From Actinostola sp. cb2023 (taxonomy: Eukaryota > Cnidaria > Anthozoa > Actiniaria > Actinostolidae), in contig JAUJYZ010001579.1 in NCBI GenBank assembly GCA_033675265.1, positions 62,001 through 126,000 on the forward strand: a DNA stretch of 64,000 bases, read 5' to 3'. Made by a program: the position numbers and the translations under genes. Shown one piece after another: positions 33,858 to 46,800 of this stretch. Position 1 is the first letter of the stretch. Each line of letters starts with the position of its first letter. Below the pieces are notes generated by a model that saw nothing but the letters and a program-made list of their open reading frames with translations, was not told the origin of the DNA and did not search any database.

Positions 33858-34751
33858 ATAATATAGATGCAAAAATTACTCGATTTTGATTGGCTGAGAG
33901 CTTTGCTATTTATTCTAAACACTGTGCAAAAAAGTGTAACACAGTGCAAAAGAGTGTAACACAGTGCAAATTACAAACAAAATTTCGCTTTTGATTGGCT
34001 AATAAACAATATAATTTTTTTTAGCCAATCACATTGCAGTGGTTTCCATGGCAACAGAAAATTCACAGAATTTCAAAAATTTCAAGATGGCGGATCTTTG
34101 CCGAAAAAGGGTTGAAAAACGCTACCAAAATCACTGAAAAATCAATTTTATGCAGTACAAAAGACAGAAAGAATGGAAAGAAGGACTCGCTGCCTGTTAT
34201 TCTGGAGTTAACAAGCACCAAAAACAACATTTTCACCATTTTATAGACTCGACATGAAAGTTGACGGGGGAGCCTTCTCTAGAAAGGAAAACTGAAAACT
34301 ACATGCACGTGATAAATGAAGAACTTTGTTGGCTCTTGTAAGCAAAAGGTACTTCAAACTTCTACAAATTAATGAGTATTCAACTTTGGTAATTTGAGTG
34401 GTCAGGAAAGTAATCAAGGATATCCAGTGATTTACTGTAAGTGTAAGTTTAGTCGAATTTCTCTCTGAGTGCGTGAATGAACTCTCAAATAAAAACTGAG
34501 GTCAGAATCAAACTTTTGAGCTTTCGGGAATAGAAAATCAGAGTTTTGTACTCGTTTCAACTTTCTAAAAACGATGAACAGCCTTTGTACTTATTACTGT
34601 TTGTTGCTACAATCATTATGTACTTTAGTTGTTGTGTTGTAGTGTCGATTAATTTGACTGATGTCAAATAAACGAGTATTTCGCTACGTGCATGCTTGTT
34701 TTCATGTGTCCTTTGCTGTCTAATTTTCGCTAAATTTTTGCATCTATATTA
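33858..34751. mobile_element. MITE train member 1 (TATAGATGCAAAAATT ends)
   Basis: TAATATAGATGCAAAAATT at the left is mirrored by AATTTTTGCATCTATATTA at the right, about 890 bp apart. No transposase was recognised. A short inner reading frame (34034-34246) has no familiar motif. Confidence 0.65.
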
Positions 34752-34928
34752 TTAATTGGTAATCATACGGTTTCTCGTTCAATTTGGGATAATTCGCACT
34801 CGTGTGTTTTTCAAAGAGCTCAAATTGCACTCGACCTACGGTCTCGTGCAATTAATTGAACTCTTTGAAAAACACACTCGTGCGAATTAATCCCAAATTG
34901 AACTCGAAGCCGTATGATTACCTATACT
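34752..34928. mobile_element. MITE train member 2 (GGTAATCATACGG ends)
   Basis: ATTGGTAATCATACGGTTTC and its complement bound a near-complete palindrome with the core CTCGACCTACGGTCTCG. It directly abuts members 1 and 3 through TAATA/TATTA text. Confidence 0.75.
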
Positions 34929-35137
34929 AATAACACACCTACAAAAAATACTCGTTTCTGATTGGCTGATTGACTGTGGATTTTTTTCTTAATACCGTGC
35001 AATTAATTAATTGCACCGTGCAATTAATTAATTGCACGGTATTAAGAAAATTGCTATTTTATTATTTGTGGTTGTGATTGCGTTACGTGCGATTTGCTAC
35101 TATAAAGAAACTCATATTTTTTGTAGGTGTGTTATTA
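34929..35137. mobile_element. MITE train member 3 (ACACACCTACAAAAAATA ends)
   Basis: Inverted ends AACACACCTACAAAAAATA and TTTTTTGTAGGTGTGTT enclose a perfect-looking inner palindrome of TTAATTAATTGCACGGTATT type. Confidence 0.75.
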
Positions 35138-35306
35138 ATAGGAAATACCACTTAGTTCTCGAAGAATTAATGAAAAATACCACTTGTATTTGATGAAAGT
35201 GGCTGAATACCACTCGTGCTACGCACTCGTGGTATTAAGCCACTTTCATCAAATACGCGTGGTATTTTTCATTAATTCTTCTCGAACTGTGGTATTTCCT
35301 ATACTA
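35138..35306. mobile_element. MITE train member 4 (AGGAAATACCAC ends)
   Basis: AGGAAATACCACTTAGTTCT and its diverged complement bound arms with GAATTAATGAAAAATACCAC. The core is CACTCGTGCTACGCACTCGTG. Confidence 0.75.
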
Positions 35307-35606
35307 ATCATATTCATTTTGAAATCACTAGTAAATCCTGCAATCTGATTGGCTAAAAATGGTGCGATTAAATCATTAATTGCACTATTTTGGATCATTA
35401 ATTGCACCAATTTTTTTTTTTTTTAATTTTCGCACAGAAACTCTAATTTTATTAAATTCAAACGATTCTTCATAAAAAGTAATTTGTAATTTAGAATGAA
35501 AGAGTTGTATTTTAGGCATCAAAATTATTCTTATTATTGCAACTTACCACCTAAATATAAATATAACGAGTGTATTTGAAAAGATTTCAAAATGAATATG
35601 ATTAAT
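35307..35606. mobile_element. MITE train member 5 (ATCATATTCATTTTGAAATC ends)
   Basis: ATCATATTCATTTTGAAATC at the left is mirrored by GATTTCAAAATGAATATGAT at the right, 20 of 20 bases by eye. The interior includes ATTAATTGCAC repeats and a T-run. Confidence 0.75.
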
Positions 35607-35749
35607 AGGTAATTGAACTTCGTGTCGTGCAATTTTGGTCTGAAATCATACTCGTGATAACAAATTGCACTCCCGCTACGCGGTCGTGCAATTTTGTAAT
35701 CACTCGTATGATTTCAGACCAAATTGCACTCCACTCAGTTCTATTACCA
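35607..35749. mobile_element. MITE train member 6 (GGTAATTGAACTTCG ends)
   Basis: Arms contain GCAATTTTGGTCTGAAATCA and GTGATTACAAAATTGCACG complements; the core is CTCCCGCTACGCGGTCG. It is followed immediately by an (ATT)n run. Confidence 0.7.
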
Positions 35750-35754
35750 TTACT

Positions 35755-35889
<135 letters not shown>

Positions 35890-36303
35890 ACAAGACTTAA
35901 TGAATATATTTAATACAAAATTACGCTATTTTCCAGCCAATAATTGAGCAAAACAAGACAATAAATTGACTTATCTAATTCACATCGTGCTCCGCCATGT
36001 TTACTCTGAAGTAATGGCATGATCTACTGTCACGTGACCAAGTAGCATAAAGTGACAAAATAGTAGCATAAAAGTAGCAAAAAAGTGACAAAAAAGTAGC
36101 AAAAAAGTAGCAAAAAAGTGACAAAAAAGTAGCAAAAAAGTGACAAAAAAGTAGCAAAAAAGTAGCAAAAAAGTAGCAAAAAAGTAGCAAAAAAGTAGCA
36201 AAAAAGTGTCAAGAAAGTGACAAAAACGTGAGAAAAGTGACAAAGAAGTAGCAAAAAAGTAGCAAAAAAGTGACAAAAAAGTAGCAAAAAAGTAGCAAAA
36301 AGG

Positions 36304-38026
36304 TTTCACACAGAGCTCGAGACTTCTCCCAAACTTTCCCGAGTGTTTATATCAGGCTATGTAAACACGGGAAAACGTTTTCTATTTGTTTTATAAAATA
36401 ACTACAAGGATTTCTTTCGTAAAACTCCTTTATTTACGCGAGATTTTAGTGATCAAAATTTCAATTCTCCTGAAAAGCGTCAGAAATCGCCCATCATCCA
36501 ATCAAATCTCACGAAAGAAATCAAAATGGCAAAGCGACTCGACAACTTTTATCTGTGCAGTCTACTGTTTTGACACGAAAAACGATTTGAAGAATTAATG
36601 CTATTTTCTGTCAGAAAATTACAGAAGAATGCTTGTTACACTTTGTTTTTGTATCCTGTGAACACGAAACACGAAGAAAAGTGAGAAAAGCTGAGCCGAA
36701 TCACGATCAATGACGAAGAGTCGTCAAACTTTCTGAAATATTTGACATCTTGATTAATGGAGCACGAAGTCAGGTAGCCAAATATCTACAGTTTTTGTCG
36801 TATTTTTGAATCTTTTCGTCGCTTTTCTCGACAAGAATGTATAAACGATGGACGTTTCTGAGACATTTTAATTTCAAGATGTTTTTTCTCTTTGACATAT
36901 TTTACTAGAGATATGAATGTTCTGGCGAACCCGCCGTGTAGCTACAAGAATCGCTATACGGCTATCTTTTCTTGATATTTTCAGTCGTACACTTGAGAAA
37001 ATATAAGACTTATGTGTAGCTAAGTATAACTTACAAAATGGTTAGTATGTGATTGAGAAAACTGAGCCGTTATATTTAGCTTTCTTTGTTTATTGTGGAC
37101 AAAAATAATTGGACGATTCGTCGAGTTTCTTGCCGGCCGAGTTTGAATGAACTTGAAGCTCAATTCTTGCAAAATTACTTAATTTCAGGTTTAAAATCAT
37201 CAAATCACATCTACATAGAACTTGAGCTTAACTAAACAAGAAAAACTGTGATTCTATGGCTTTTGCTTAGTAAATAATACATGTTTGACAACAGAAAAAA
37301 ATACATTTGTGGTCAGTTATTCAGTTACAATCAAATCCACTGCATCGCGCTTCAAGGTTGTTTATTTTTTTTATGTTTTATTTTAGCCCAAGATTCTACA
37401 TATGGCAGCGCCAATCAATTTTATTGGAAATCCTTTAAAAACATTACATTTCTCCCAAAATAAGAAATAAAGTTTACTAAAACAATCACAGTGATGTTTT
37501 ACTATATATTCTTCACATCTGGAGTGAATTTCAGCTCATTTTAATCATTTTGGGTATTTGTTTTCCTATTATATGTATACATGTGACAAACAGACATTAC
37601 ATTAATGCGTCGACACTTACGACAAAAAACGAAGTTGTTCAAACGGTAGCACAAAGCTCTTCAAGCGCGTTTTATTTCTAAAAACAAAATTTCTTACATC
37701 TAAAAAAGTTTACTAAAACAATCACAGCTTGTTATACTATATATCTTCACATCTGAGTGAATTTCAGCCCATTTTAATCCTGGGTATTTGTTTTCCACAA
37801 ATCTAGTAAACGATCAACCATCAAACACGAAAATCCATCGTTCAAAATCATCAAATTTAAGCGTTTGACCTAAAAAAGTCGGGGACAGCAGTGACAAAAT
37901 TGAACCTCATCACAGCTTAATATACAATAAAATACATGTCGAAATGCGTTCATAATCCTACCCCTTCCCAAATCTGGAAACGATCTCCAGGTTAAAAATC
38001 CATCGATTGAAAATCATCAAAACAGA
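36304..38026. other. Intergenic stretch with degraded repeat copies
   Basis: No gene was recognised. Two diverged copies of the arm of the element at 38216 are visible near 37383-37580 and 37690-37800 (TACTATATATTCTTCACATC, GGGTATTTGTTTTCC). Confidence 0.45.
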
Positions 38027-38211
38027 CGTGACCTAAAAAAGTCGGGGACAGCAGTCATCAAAGTTTCGCCTTACCGGGCGTAGGGGGGTAAAATGTAGTG
38101 TCGACACTGCATTCTTCCCCCCCTACTCCCGGTGAGGCGTATTTTTCACTCTTCCCTAGTTCCGGTGAGGCGTATTTGTCCCCACTTTTTTAGGTCACGC
38201 CTGTTCACAGG
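38027..38211. mobile_element. Inverted-repeat element with GTGACCTAAAAAAGT ends
   Basis: GTGACCTAAAAAAGTCGGGGAC at the left (key part CCTAAAAAAGTCGGGGAC) is mirrored by GTCCCCACTTTTTTAGGTCAC at the right (key part ACTTTTTTAGGTCAC). The interior has CTACTCCCGGTGAGGCGTA twice. Confidence 0.55.
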
Positions 38212-38215
38212 TAGC

Positions 38216-38617
38216 CCTAAGCTCTACTCCTGAGTCATGGCAGCTTTGCCTATCAGTTTTATTGAAAAACCTAAAAACACAATTTCTCTGAAAATTCTGA
38301 ATAAAGTTTACTAAAACAAACACAGTGTGTTTTACTATATATTCTTCACATCTAGAGTGAATTTCAGCTCATTTTAATCATTTTGGGTATTTGTTTTCCC
38401 ATATGTACACAGTATACATATGAGGGGAAAACAAATACCCAAAATGATTAAAATGAGCTGAAATTCACTCCAGATGTGAAGAATATATAGTAAAACACAC
38501 TGTGTTTGTTTTAGTAAACTTTATTCAGAATTTTCAGAGAAATTGTGTTTTTATAGGTTTTTCAATAAAACTGATAGGCAAAGCTACCATGCATGAGTAG
38601 AGCTTGGGCTACCTGTG
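38216..38617. mobile_element. MITE of the CACAGG-AGCCC family
   Basis: A 402-bp palindrome: CACAGGTAGCCCTAAGCTCT at the left, AGAGCTTGGGCTACCTGTG at the right. Arms of about 190 bp contain TACTATATATTCTTCACATC. Its ends match P2 in LCMT2 and the large element at 56558. I could not see a clear target duplication. Confidence 0.75.
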
Positions 38618-38702
38618 GTTCAAGGTCATGAACCATGTTTACATAGCCTCATATCAACATAGTAATTAACCAATCAGAGCGCGCGTTATATCTAAATTAT
38701 TT

Positions 38703-38854
38703 ATAAGGCAATGTAGCTGAGATAGAATTTAAACTTATTGATCAGAGCGATTTTGAATATGAATTCGCCTAAAGATTCTTTATACGAATTATTCAAAATC
38801 GCTCTGATCAAAAAGCCGGTTTGAATGATCTGTCTCAGCTACGTTTGGCTTTTA
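38703..38854. mobile_element. Palindrome with AATCGCTCTGATCA core arms
   Basis: AAGGCAATGTAGCTGAGATA and TGTCTCAGCTACGTTTGGCTT face each other, with TTATTGATCAGAGCGATTTT and its complement inside. A half copy lies at 40738-40788 in MOXD1 intron 1. Confidence 0.6.
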
Positions 38855-38915
38855 TACCAAAAGCTGGTGAGACATAACCCAAACAGACCGGGACTGTAAC
38901 CAATTTGGTAAAAGC

Positions 38916-39289
38916 AATGGGGAGTTTGCAGGTGTGACATTTTGTTGCGTGACATTTTAAATTTTAATCCAACAAAAACAAAAATATAATATTTGAAAAG
39001 AGCATACCAAAATTAGCAAAAATTGAAATTTTGAAGTAATTTCGATGAATAGAGCGAAAGTTATGAGCGACCGAAGTTGGCTTTTTTCTTAAGAAACGTA
39101 CGGTGGTGGGCAATTACGTTTCTTAAGAAAAATACCAACTTCGGTCGCTCATAACTTTCGCTCTATTCGTCGAAATTACTTCAAAATGTCAATTTTTGCT
39201 AATTTTGGTGTGCTCTTTTCAAATATTATATTTTTGTTTTTGTTGGATTAAAATTTAAAATGTCACGCAACACCTGCAAACTCCCCATT
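38916..39289. mobile_element. Palindromic element with GGGGAGTTTGCAGGTG ends
   Basis: Arms of about 175 bp (AATGGGGAGTTTGCAGGTGT and complement) include AATCCAACAAAAACAAAAAT and GAAAGTTATGAGCGACCGAA. The centre is CTTAAGAAACGTACGGTGG. Confidence 0.75.
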
Positions 39290-39377
39290 AGGGTTCCAAG
39301 ACAGCTACACTGGAGCTACACGCTGTGGGGAGTTCCCCTAAACTGGTTAACCTTGGCCTAGGCCTACGGGTTATATT

Positions 39378-39490
39378 AGGGTTATACTGTTTCATACAGT
39401 GATGAAGATCCTATCTCACTCAATCAAATGAAAAGGCATTCCTACATGTCGGCACGAAACATGTTATTGCTGAGTTATGGAAAACAAAGC
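39378..39490 (+). pseudogene. Stray copy of MOXD1 exon 3 upstream of the gene
   Basis: From TTCATACAGT to CAAAGCCAACCTGA the text matches exon 3 at 41763-41872 with only a few differences (for example GTGATGAAG for GTAATGAAG and CGAAACATG for CGAAGCATG). It encodes DEDPISLNQMKRHSYMSAR in an open frame. The match stops within the exon on the right and fades just inside it on the left, with no intron sequence. It is a partial duplicate, 450 bp before the MOXD1 start codon. Confidence 0.85.
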
Positions 39491-39941
39491 CAACCTGAAC
39501 CGTGCTACAGGGACTATCATACATTGGGACTACATTACATTGAACTGGAGGGACGTGGAAAGACGACTAATTCCCTTCCCCGCCCCTCTTAGGCAACCAG
39601 TATGCCGTGTGGTGATGTAACCTCAATGCATTAAGTGACATAATACGGATGAGCGACCACATTGAGAAAAGATTACCACATAACTTTTGTTTGTGCACAT
39701 TTTATTCCTGAATTCTTATTTCCGTTGTTACTGGTCACTGGGCGTTGCTAACTACGTAACATCAGTTGCAGTTGTGACAATTAAAATGATTGACTTTATC
39801 TAAAATACTAGTTATGTCATACCGAACTAAATAAACAAATGACGTAGATGTCCTAAATTCACATCAATACATCATCTAAATACTCGTTATAACCACTAAG
39901 CTAGGCTCACCCTCACTCACTTCATACTACAAGATACAACG

Positions 39942-40851
39942 ATGCCATCGTGGTTTTGTGGAGCTGTAGTTCTTTTGAATCTCTTGGCTTTCGGGGTTGC
40001 AGACCTCAGTTCTGAGTATGATCACTTTGTAGCCCTGGATCCAGCAGAAAATATGAAACTTTACTGGACTGTTAACAAAGCTGATGAGAGCATCTCGTTT
40101 GGACTCGAAGCAGCGACTACTGGATGGGTTGGCCTGGGATTCACGCCCGGTACTGGTAGAATGATTGGAGCTGACATGGTCATTGGATGGGTAAAAGATG
40201 ATAAACCCTATTTAACGGTAGGTGACAGCGCATTATGTCGTGGTGTGTGTGAACTCACCCATACTCAAAAGTAGTCTTTTGTGATGTTTGTGGCGGTGTG
40301 TTGATTGCCTATTCACTTGTAATTGATTAACAATTTACAATTAAAGTTAAAACTTATTTAGCCAGTTTTTAGAAAAGTACTATACTGGATTCTCGTCTCA
40401 AAGTATTTTGAAATGTACACAGCTAATGGTGACCTGGAGGTGATGTAACTAATTACATTGTATGACAAACATGAGAGAATCACGAGATGTGAGTTTTTAA
40501 CTGACCACACTTCTACTTTTCATTCGGCGAATTGATAGACTTATCCTAAGCCGATCTGCAGAACGACTTTTGCACCAGTTATCGGGCAAAGATGGAAATT
40601 TAGAATTATGTCAATTTCAGCTCGATCGAGGTTTCCTTGGCAACGATAAAGAAAGATCGCTGAAATCAGTTTTTCTAAAATATCTCAAGATTTCGATGAG
40701 CTCTAGACAAGCGACTATATGCGTGATAAACTACATACTAAGGCAACGTAGCTGAGACAGAAGTCAAACTTTTTTATCAGAGCGAGTAGTGCCAAGTTAC
40801 AGTTTGTATGCTATTATTATATAGTTTGATGTTATAAAATACTGCGAGAGA

Positions 40852-40883
<32 letters not shown>

Positions 40884-43800
40884 GGGTGTTGGCCATACAC
40901 TTTATCTATTCTTGTTATCTTCATTGATTGTAAGAGCATTGAGACTATGTAATGCACAAGAACGTTATTATTATCTCGCATTATCAATTCTTTAAGCAGT
41001 GCTTTTCTTTACTGCTCTTTCCTTTCCTTTTTTCTTTCTTTCTTTTCTTTTGATAGCTGTAGTGATGCATATGCAACGTTTGGAAGCGCTAGCTCGATGA
41101 AAATCTCACATGGATGCGATCACTCACTTAAAAGTTCAGTGATTTGAAACTTTCGCGGAAAACTTGAAGATTTGTCGCACAATTTGTAGCCGCTACTCTG
41201 CCTGGTTGCATCGCTGAGCAAGTCAAACATTAGTTTGACACAATCATGTATTATAATACATACAGTACATACATCGTTTATTGTACCTCCCAATATGGGT
41301 TTTTTCAGTTACAAAGAATATTATATAATATAAAAAGTGATTGTATAAAAATATAAAATGGCTAAATATCAATATCTACAAGTTAACATATAACATTCAG
41401 TTCCCTGGGATTATTAAATGTGATTCATGTTGTGATTAGGATCGTCATGGCGAAGGTCATTTCCTGCCTGCGATGGACGATTCACAAGACTACAAACTCA
41501 TCTCTGGATCTGAAAAAGATGGCAAAACGACTTTGAAATTCAGCAGAAAGCTGGACACTTGTGACAAAAATGATTTGAAAATCGAGGTACAACACCAGTT
41601 AGTTTAGCCTCCTTTGCAGCCGTTCTTAGTTCCGTCACGCAACGTTGCGTGACGGAACTAAGAACGGCTGCAAAGGAGGCTAAGTTAGTTAAGATGTCAG
41701 GTTTTTACAGTACTTTTATCAGTTTTCTCTGGTGTTTATAGGATGGTACAACTAGAGTTATATTTTCATACAGTAATGAAGATCCTATCTCACTCAATCA
41801 AATGAAAAGGCATTCCTACATGTCGGCACGAAGCATGTTATTGCTGAGTTATGGAAAACAAAGCCAACCTGATCCAAGCTGGAAAAAGATGGAATTTGTT
41901 ATGAACAACGTGAGTATTTGGATACTTGTGTAATAACCGCCGTTAACTGTGTTATTTAACAAATAGAAGATGGCTTTCTATGTTCTATACATAAATGCTG
42001 CACGCCTGAGCTGTTGAACTGCCAGCAATATAGTCCAGAACTGGACCCACTTTTCTCTACGCGCGCGACAAAGAGCAGAAGAGCAGAAGAGCAGAAGAGC
42101 AGAAGAGCAGAAGAGCAGAAGAGCAGAAGAGCAGAAGAGCAGAAGAGCAGAAGAGCAGAAGAGCAGAAGAGCAGAAGAGCAGAAGAGCAGAAGAGCAGAA
42201 GAGCAGAAGAGCAGAAGAGCAGAAGAGCAGAAGAGCAGAAGAGCAGAAGAGCAGAAGAGCAGAAGAGCAGAAGAGCAGAAGAGCAGAAGAGCAGAAGAGA
42301 AGAACGGAGCAGAAGAGCAGAAGAGCAGAAGAGCAGAAGAGCAGAAGAGCAGAAGAGCAGAAGAGCAGAAGAGCAGAAGAGCAGAAGAGCAGAAGAGCAG
42401 AAGAGCAGAAGAGCAGAAGAGCAGAAGAGCAGAAGAGCAGAAGAGCAGAAGAGCAGAAGAGCAGAAGAGCAGAAGAGCAGAAGAGCAGAAGAGCAGAAGA
42501 GCAGAAGAGCAGAAGAGCAGAAGAGCAGAAGAGCAGAAGAGAAGAGCAGAAGAGCAGAAGAGCAGAAGAGCAGAAGAGCAGAAGAGCAGAAGAGCAGAAG
42601 AGCAGAAGAGCAGAAGAGCAGAAGAGCAGAAGAGCAGAAGAGCAGAAGAGCAGAAGAGCAGAGGAGCAGAGGAGCAGAAGAGCAGAGGAAAAGAGCTGGT
42701 CTAGAGAGAGAGACGACAAAAGTGGACTAGTTGTACAACGTTTCTCAAGTTTCGTCCGCGCGCACTCCCGCGCGCATATTTATTTTACGTCTTTTTTGTT
42801 TTCGCGCACAATATAGTTATTGAGAAAAGCGGGTCCAGCTCTGGACTACTAGCAATAGGATGGAAATGATAATAGCATACAGTGATGGATCGACATGATC
42901 TACTAATGCAGATGAACGATTTCATTTCTACATGACAGATAACTATACCTTCACGAAAAACGAGCTACACGTGCCAAGCGTTCAGGATGCCCAATCTTGG
43001 AGGGAAAAAGCATATTGTCAGGGTAGGTCAGAAACATATCATAAATTTAACAAAGTTATAGTTTCTACAGGTTAATTTCAGGTTAATTCACTGATATTAC
43101 AACCAAGTTACATTCTTCGTGAAACAAATATTGCATTGCGCTTCTTTCTTTTTCGGGGGAGATCCTGAAATAAAGGAGAACCCGCCAAACAGTAATCTAA
43201 CGCATGGCCGACAGTCCATAAACACTTCTTACTGTATTTGATATTTTTTTAAATCGTCCGGAACACTCAACAGCTAGCTAGCTCAGTACCATCTTTGTTT
43301 TTATTATACTAGGAGAAAAACCGCGGAATACCCGGAGTAAACCCCACGAAACAAAGGAAAGAACGGAATGACAGTCTAAGACTAATACGTCGTGTTTTCT
43401 TTTCAGTTTGAACCTGTTGTTCAGCCAGGAAATGAAGGTTTAGTTCACCATCTAGTTGTGATCGAGTGTAAAGATGCGTTGCCTGGTCACTTGTTGAACA
43501 GGACGATTGAGTGTACTGACTTTGCCAACATGCCGAGTGAGGTTACTCAATGCAAATATAAAGGAGACATGCTCGCAAGTTGGGGAGTAGGTGCAGGGGT
43601 AAGAAAAATGTCAAACAACGCTATAATTATGACACTAGTACTAACAACGACGACAACAACAACAAAAAAAACCCATGACATCATCAACAAGAACATAAGT
43701 ATTATATATAGCGATAATTATTTAAAAAAACATGGAGTAACAGTTGGACATCTGGGTGCATGGATATCAGGGTGGATATCAGGGTGGACATCAGGGTGGA

Positions 43801-46800
43801 AATCAGGGTGGATATCAGGGTGGATATCATCAGGGTGGATATCAGGGTGGATATCAGGGTGGATATCAGGGTCAGGGTGGACATCAGGGTGGATATCAGG
43901 GTGGATATCAGGGTGGATATCAGGGTGGATATCAGGGTGGACATCAGGGTGGATCATCAGGGTGGATATCAGGGTGGATATCAGGGTGGATATCAGGGTG
44001 GACATCAGGGTGGATCATCATCTGGGTGGATGTGGTGGATATCAGGGTGGATATCAGGGTGGATATCAGGGTGGATATCAGGGTGGATATCAGGGTGGAT
44101 CTGGGTGGATATCAGGGTGGATATCAGGGTGGATATCAGGGTGGATATCTGGGTGGGATATATCAGGGTTGCATGGATATCAGGGTGGATATGCATCAGG
44201 GTGGACATCAGGGTGGACATCAGGGTGGGGTGGATATCAGGGTGGATATCAGGGTGGATATCAGGGTGGATATCAGGGTGGATATCAGGGTGGATATCAG
44301 GGTGGATATCAGGGTGGATATCAGGGTGGATATCAGGGTGGATATCAGGGTGGATATCATCAGGGTGGTGGACATCAGGGTGGACATGGATCAGGGTGGA
44401 TATCAGGGTGGATATCAGGGTGGATATCAGGGTGGATCATCAGGGGCATGGATATCAGGGTGGATATCAGGGTGGTGGATATCTGGGTGGATATCAGGGT
44501 GGATATCAGGGTGGTGGGGATATCAGGGTGGATATCAGGGTGGATATCTGGATATTGATATCAGGGTGGATATCTGGGTGGATATCTGGGGGCATGGGGT
44601 GGATATCAGGGTGGATATCAGGGTGGATATGGATATCTGGGTGGATATCTGGGTGGATATCTGGGTGCATGGATATCAGGGTGGATATCAGGGTGGATAT
44701 CAGGGTGGATATCAGGGTGGATATCAGGGTGGATATCAGGGTGGATATCTGGGTGGATATCAGGGTGGATATCAGGGTGGATATCAGGGTGGACATCAGG
44801 GACAACCCTGTTTAAATAAAGGTTTATTCATTCACATCAGGGTGAATATCTGGGTGGATATTCATTTTATTTTGAAAGGCATGTTCTGTGGTTTCAAGAT
44901 TCGAAACAACAATATAAACTGAATTAGTTCCTTCATTTCAGGCATTCCATTATCCAGAACATGTTGGCTTTCCGGTTGGAATGAATGATAGTGGAGGAGT
45001 AGTCATCTTGGAAATTCACTACGATAATCCAGAAATAATAAAAAGTAAAGAATGCATAAAACACTAAGACAGAACTTGACTGATGTCAATAATATGAATA
45101 AATGCTTGTTGTTTACAGAGCGTAATGACAATTCTGGTGTTCGTTTGTACTACACGTCTAATCTACGTCAGTATGATGCTGGTACTTTAACCGTTGGTGC
45201 TGATGTTAATACGTGGATGGTTATACCCCCCAAGCAAAAAGAATGGACTGTCTCGGGTTACTGCAAAAAGGAATGTACACAAAAAGTGAGTTTGGCAGCG
45301 CTCCACATAAAGGCGTTGCTGTTTGTATGTGTGGCCCAGGGGGGGTACTCAGGGGTATCAGTGACGGGGAGGTGCGAATGAGGCCAAACTTTTTAACCCA
45401 AAATAAGTCCATTACGCAAAAACAAGATCCAAAAAAGAGTCCAGAATGTAACCCCCAAAAAGTCTCCACATAAAATCGAAAACGGTAGGATATCATTTTT
45501 ATCAACCCCAAAATAGTCCTTGCCAGAATCTTTATATAAAAAAATGTCCACCAGAAAATTTCTAACCCCCAAAAAGTCCCAAGCCGCAAATTTCAAACCC
45601 CAAAAAGGTCTTCGCACCTCCCCGTCACTGATACCCCTGAGTACCCCCCCCCCCCCCCCCCCCCCTTCCCCCCCCCACCCTCCTCCCTGGGATGTGTGGT
45701 ACCGGTAGTGGTCAGTGTAGTATGATGGTGTGCTATTGTATGTATGTGTGGTAGTAGTATAGTGTAGTATGATGATGGTTATATGTTATGTAGTATGTAT
45801 TATGTGGTATGATGTGGTGGGTACGTTTTGTACGATGTTTGACTAATGATAAACTCAACTTGATTTTCCAACAGAGTCTCGAGAGCAGTCCTCTGCCTGG
45901 AAAAGGAATCAAGATATTCTCTGCGTTTTTACACACACACTTAGCAGGTAGGCATTCATAGTGTTGTATGCCAGGCTACCTCTTTGGTTATTCCAGGTTA
46001 TTTAGGACGGGCTAGCAATACATGTTAAGGTATCATGGTACGGTTTGTTTTCTGTCCAGGAAGGGGTATATGGACCAAGCACATCAGGGACGGTGTACAG
46101 CTACCAGACATCGCTGGAGACAACTACTATGATTTCAATTTCCAGGTATGAAAATCACTTCTTTATCCGTCTAGCTCTTAGATTAGATACCTATAAGTAC
46201 CTCATGTTTTATTCTGTTCTTTTATCGAAAAAGGAAATGCAAAGTCTTCCCAAAGAAGTTCATTTCAAACCAGTAAGTTTGTATCTATTTTTGTCAATAT
46301 CTTGTCGCCGCTAATTATCGTCATTTGTCTTTTATGTTCATTTTGACTTTGTTTCGTTACCAGGGTGACGAGATGATCCAACAATGCAAGTACAACACCC
46401 TTGATCGTGTCAATACCACATTTGTAAGTACAAAACTATCATGGGTGGGGAGGCTGCTCCGCCCATTCTCATCTCTTTCTCTTGGTTTGGTGCGTTACAT
46501 GTCACTCATAGCCGCGTACTATCATGGGTGGGGAGGGTGCTCCGCCCATTCTCATCTCTTTCTCTTGGTTTGGTGCGTTTCACTGGTGCGTTACATGTCA
46601 CTCATAGCCGCGTACTATCATGGGTGGGGAGGGTGCTCCGCCCATTCTCATCTCTTTCTCTCTTGGTTTGGTGCGTTACATGTCACTCATAGCCGTGTAC
46701 TATCATGGTTGGGGAGGGTGCTCCGACCATTCTCATCTCTTTCTCTCTTGGTTTGTTCGTTACATGTCACTCATAGCCGCGTACTATCATGGGTGGGGAG

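Noticed and set aside
34034..34246. Short frame inside a MITE train member as a possible transposase
   Set aside because: Seventy residues without any recognisable motif.
42014..42730. 238-codon frame rich in RRAEEQKS on the plus strand and a 220-codon frame on the minus strand
   Set aside because: Both follow from the 8-bp array; neither continues a MOXD1 exon, and the splice phases on either side already fit without it.
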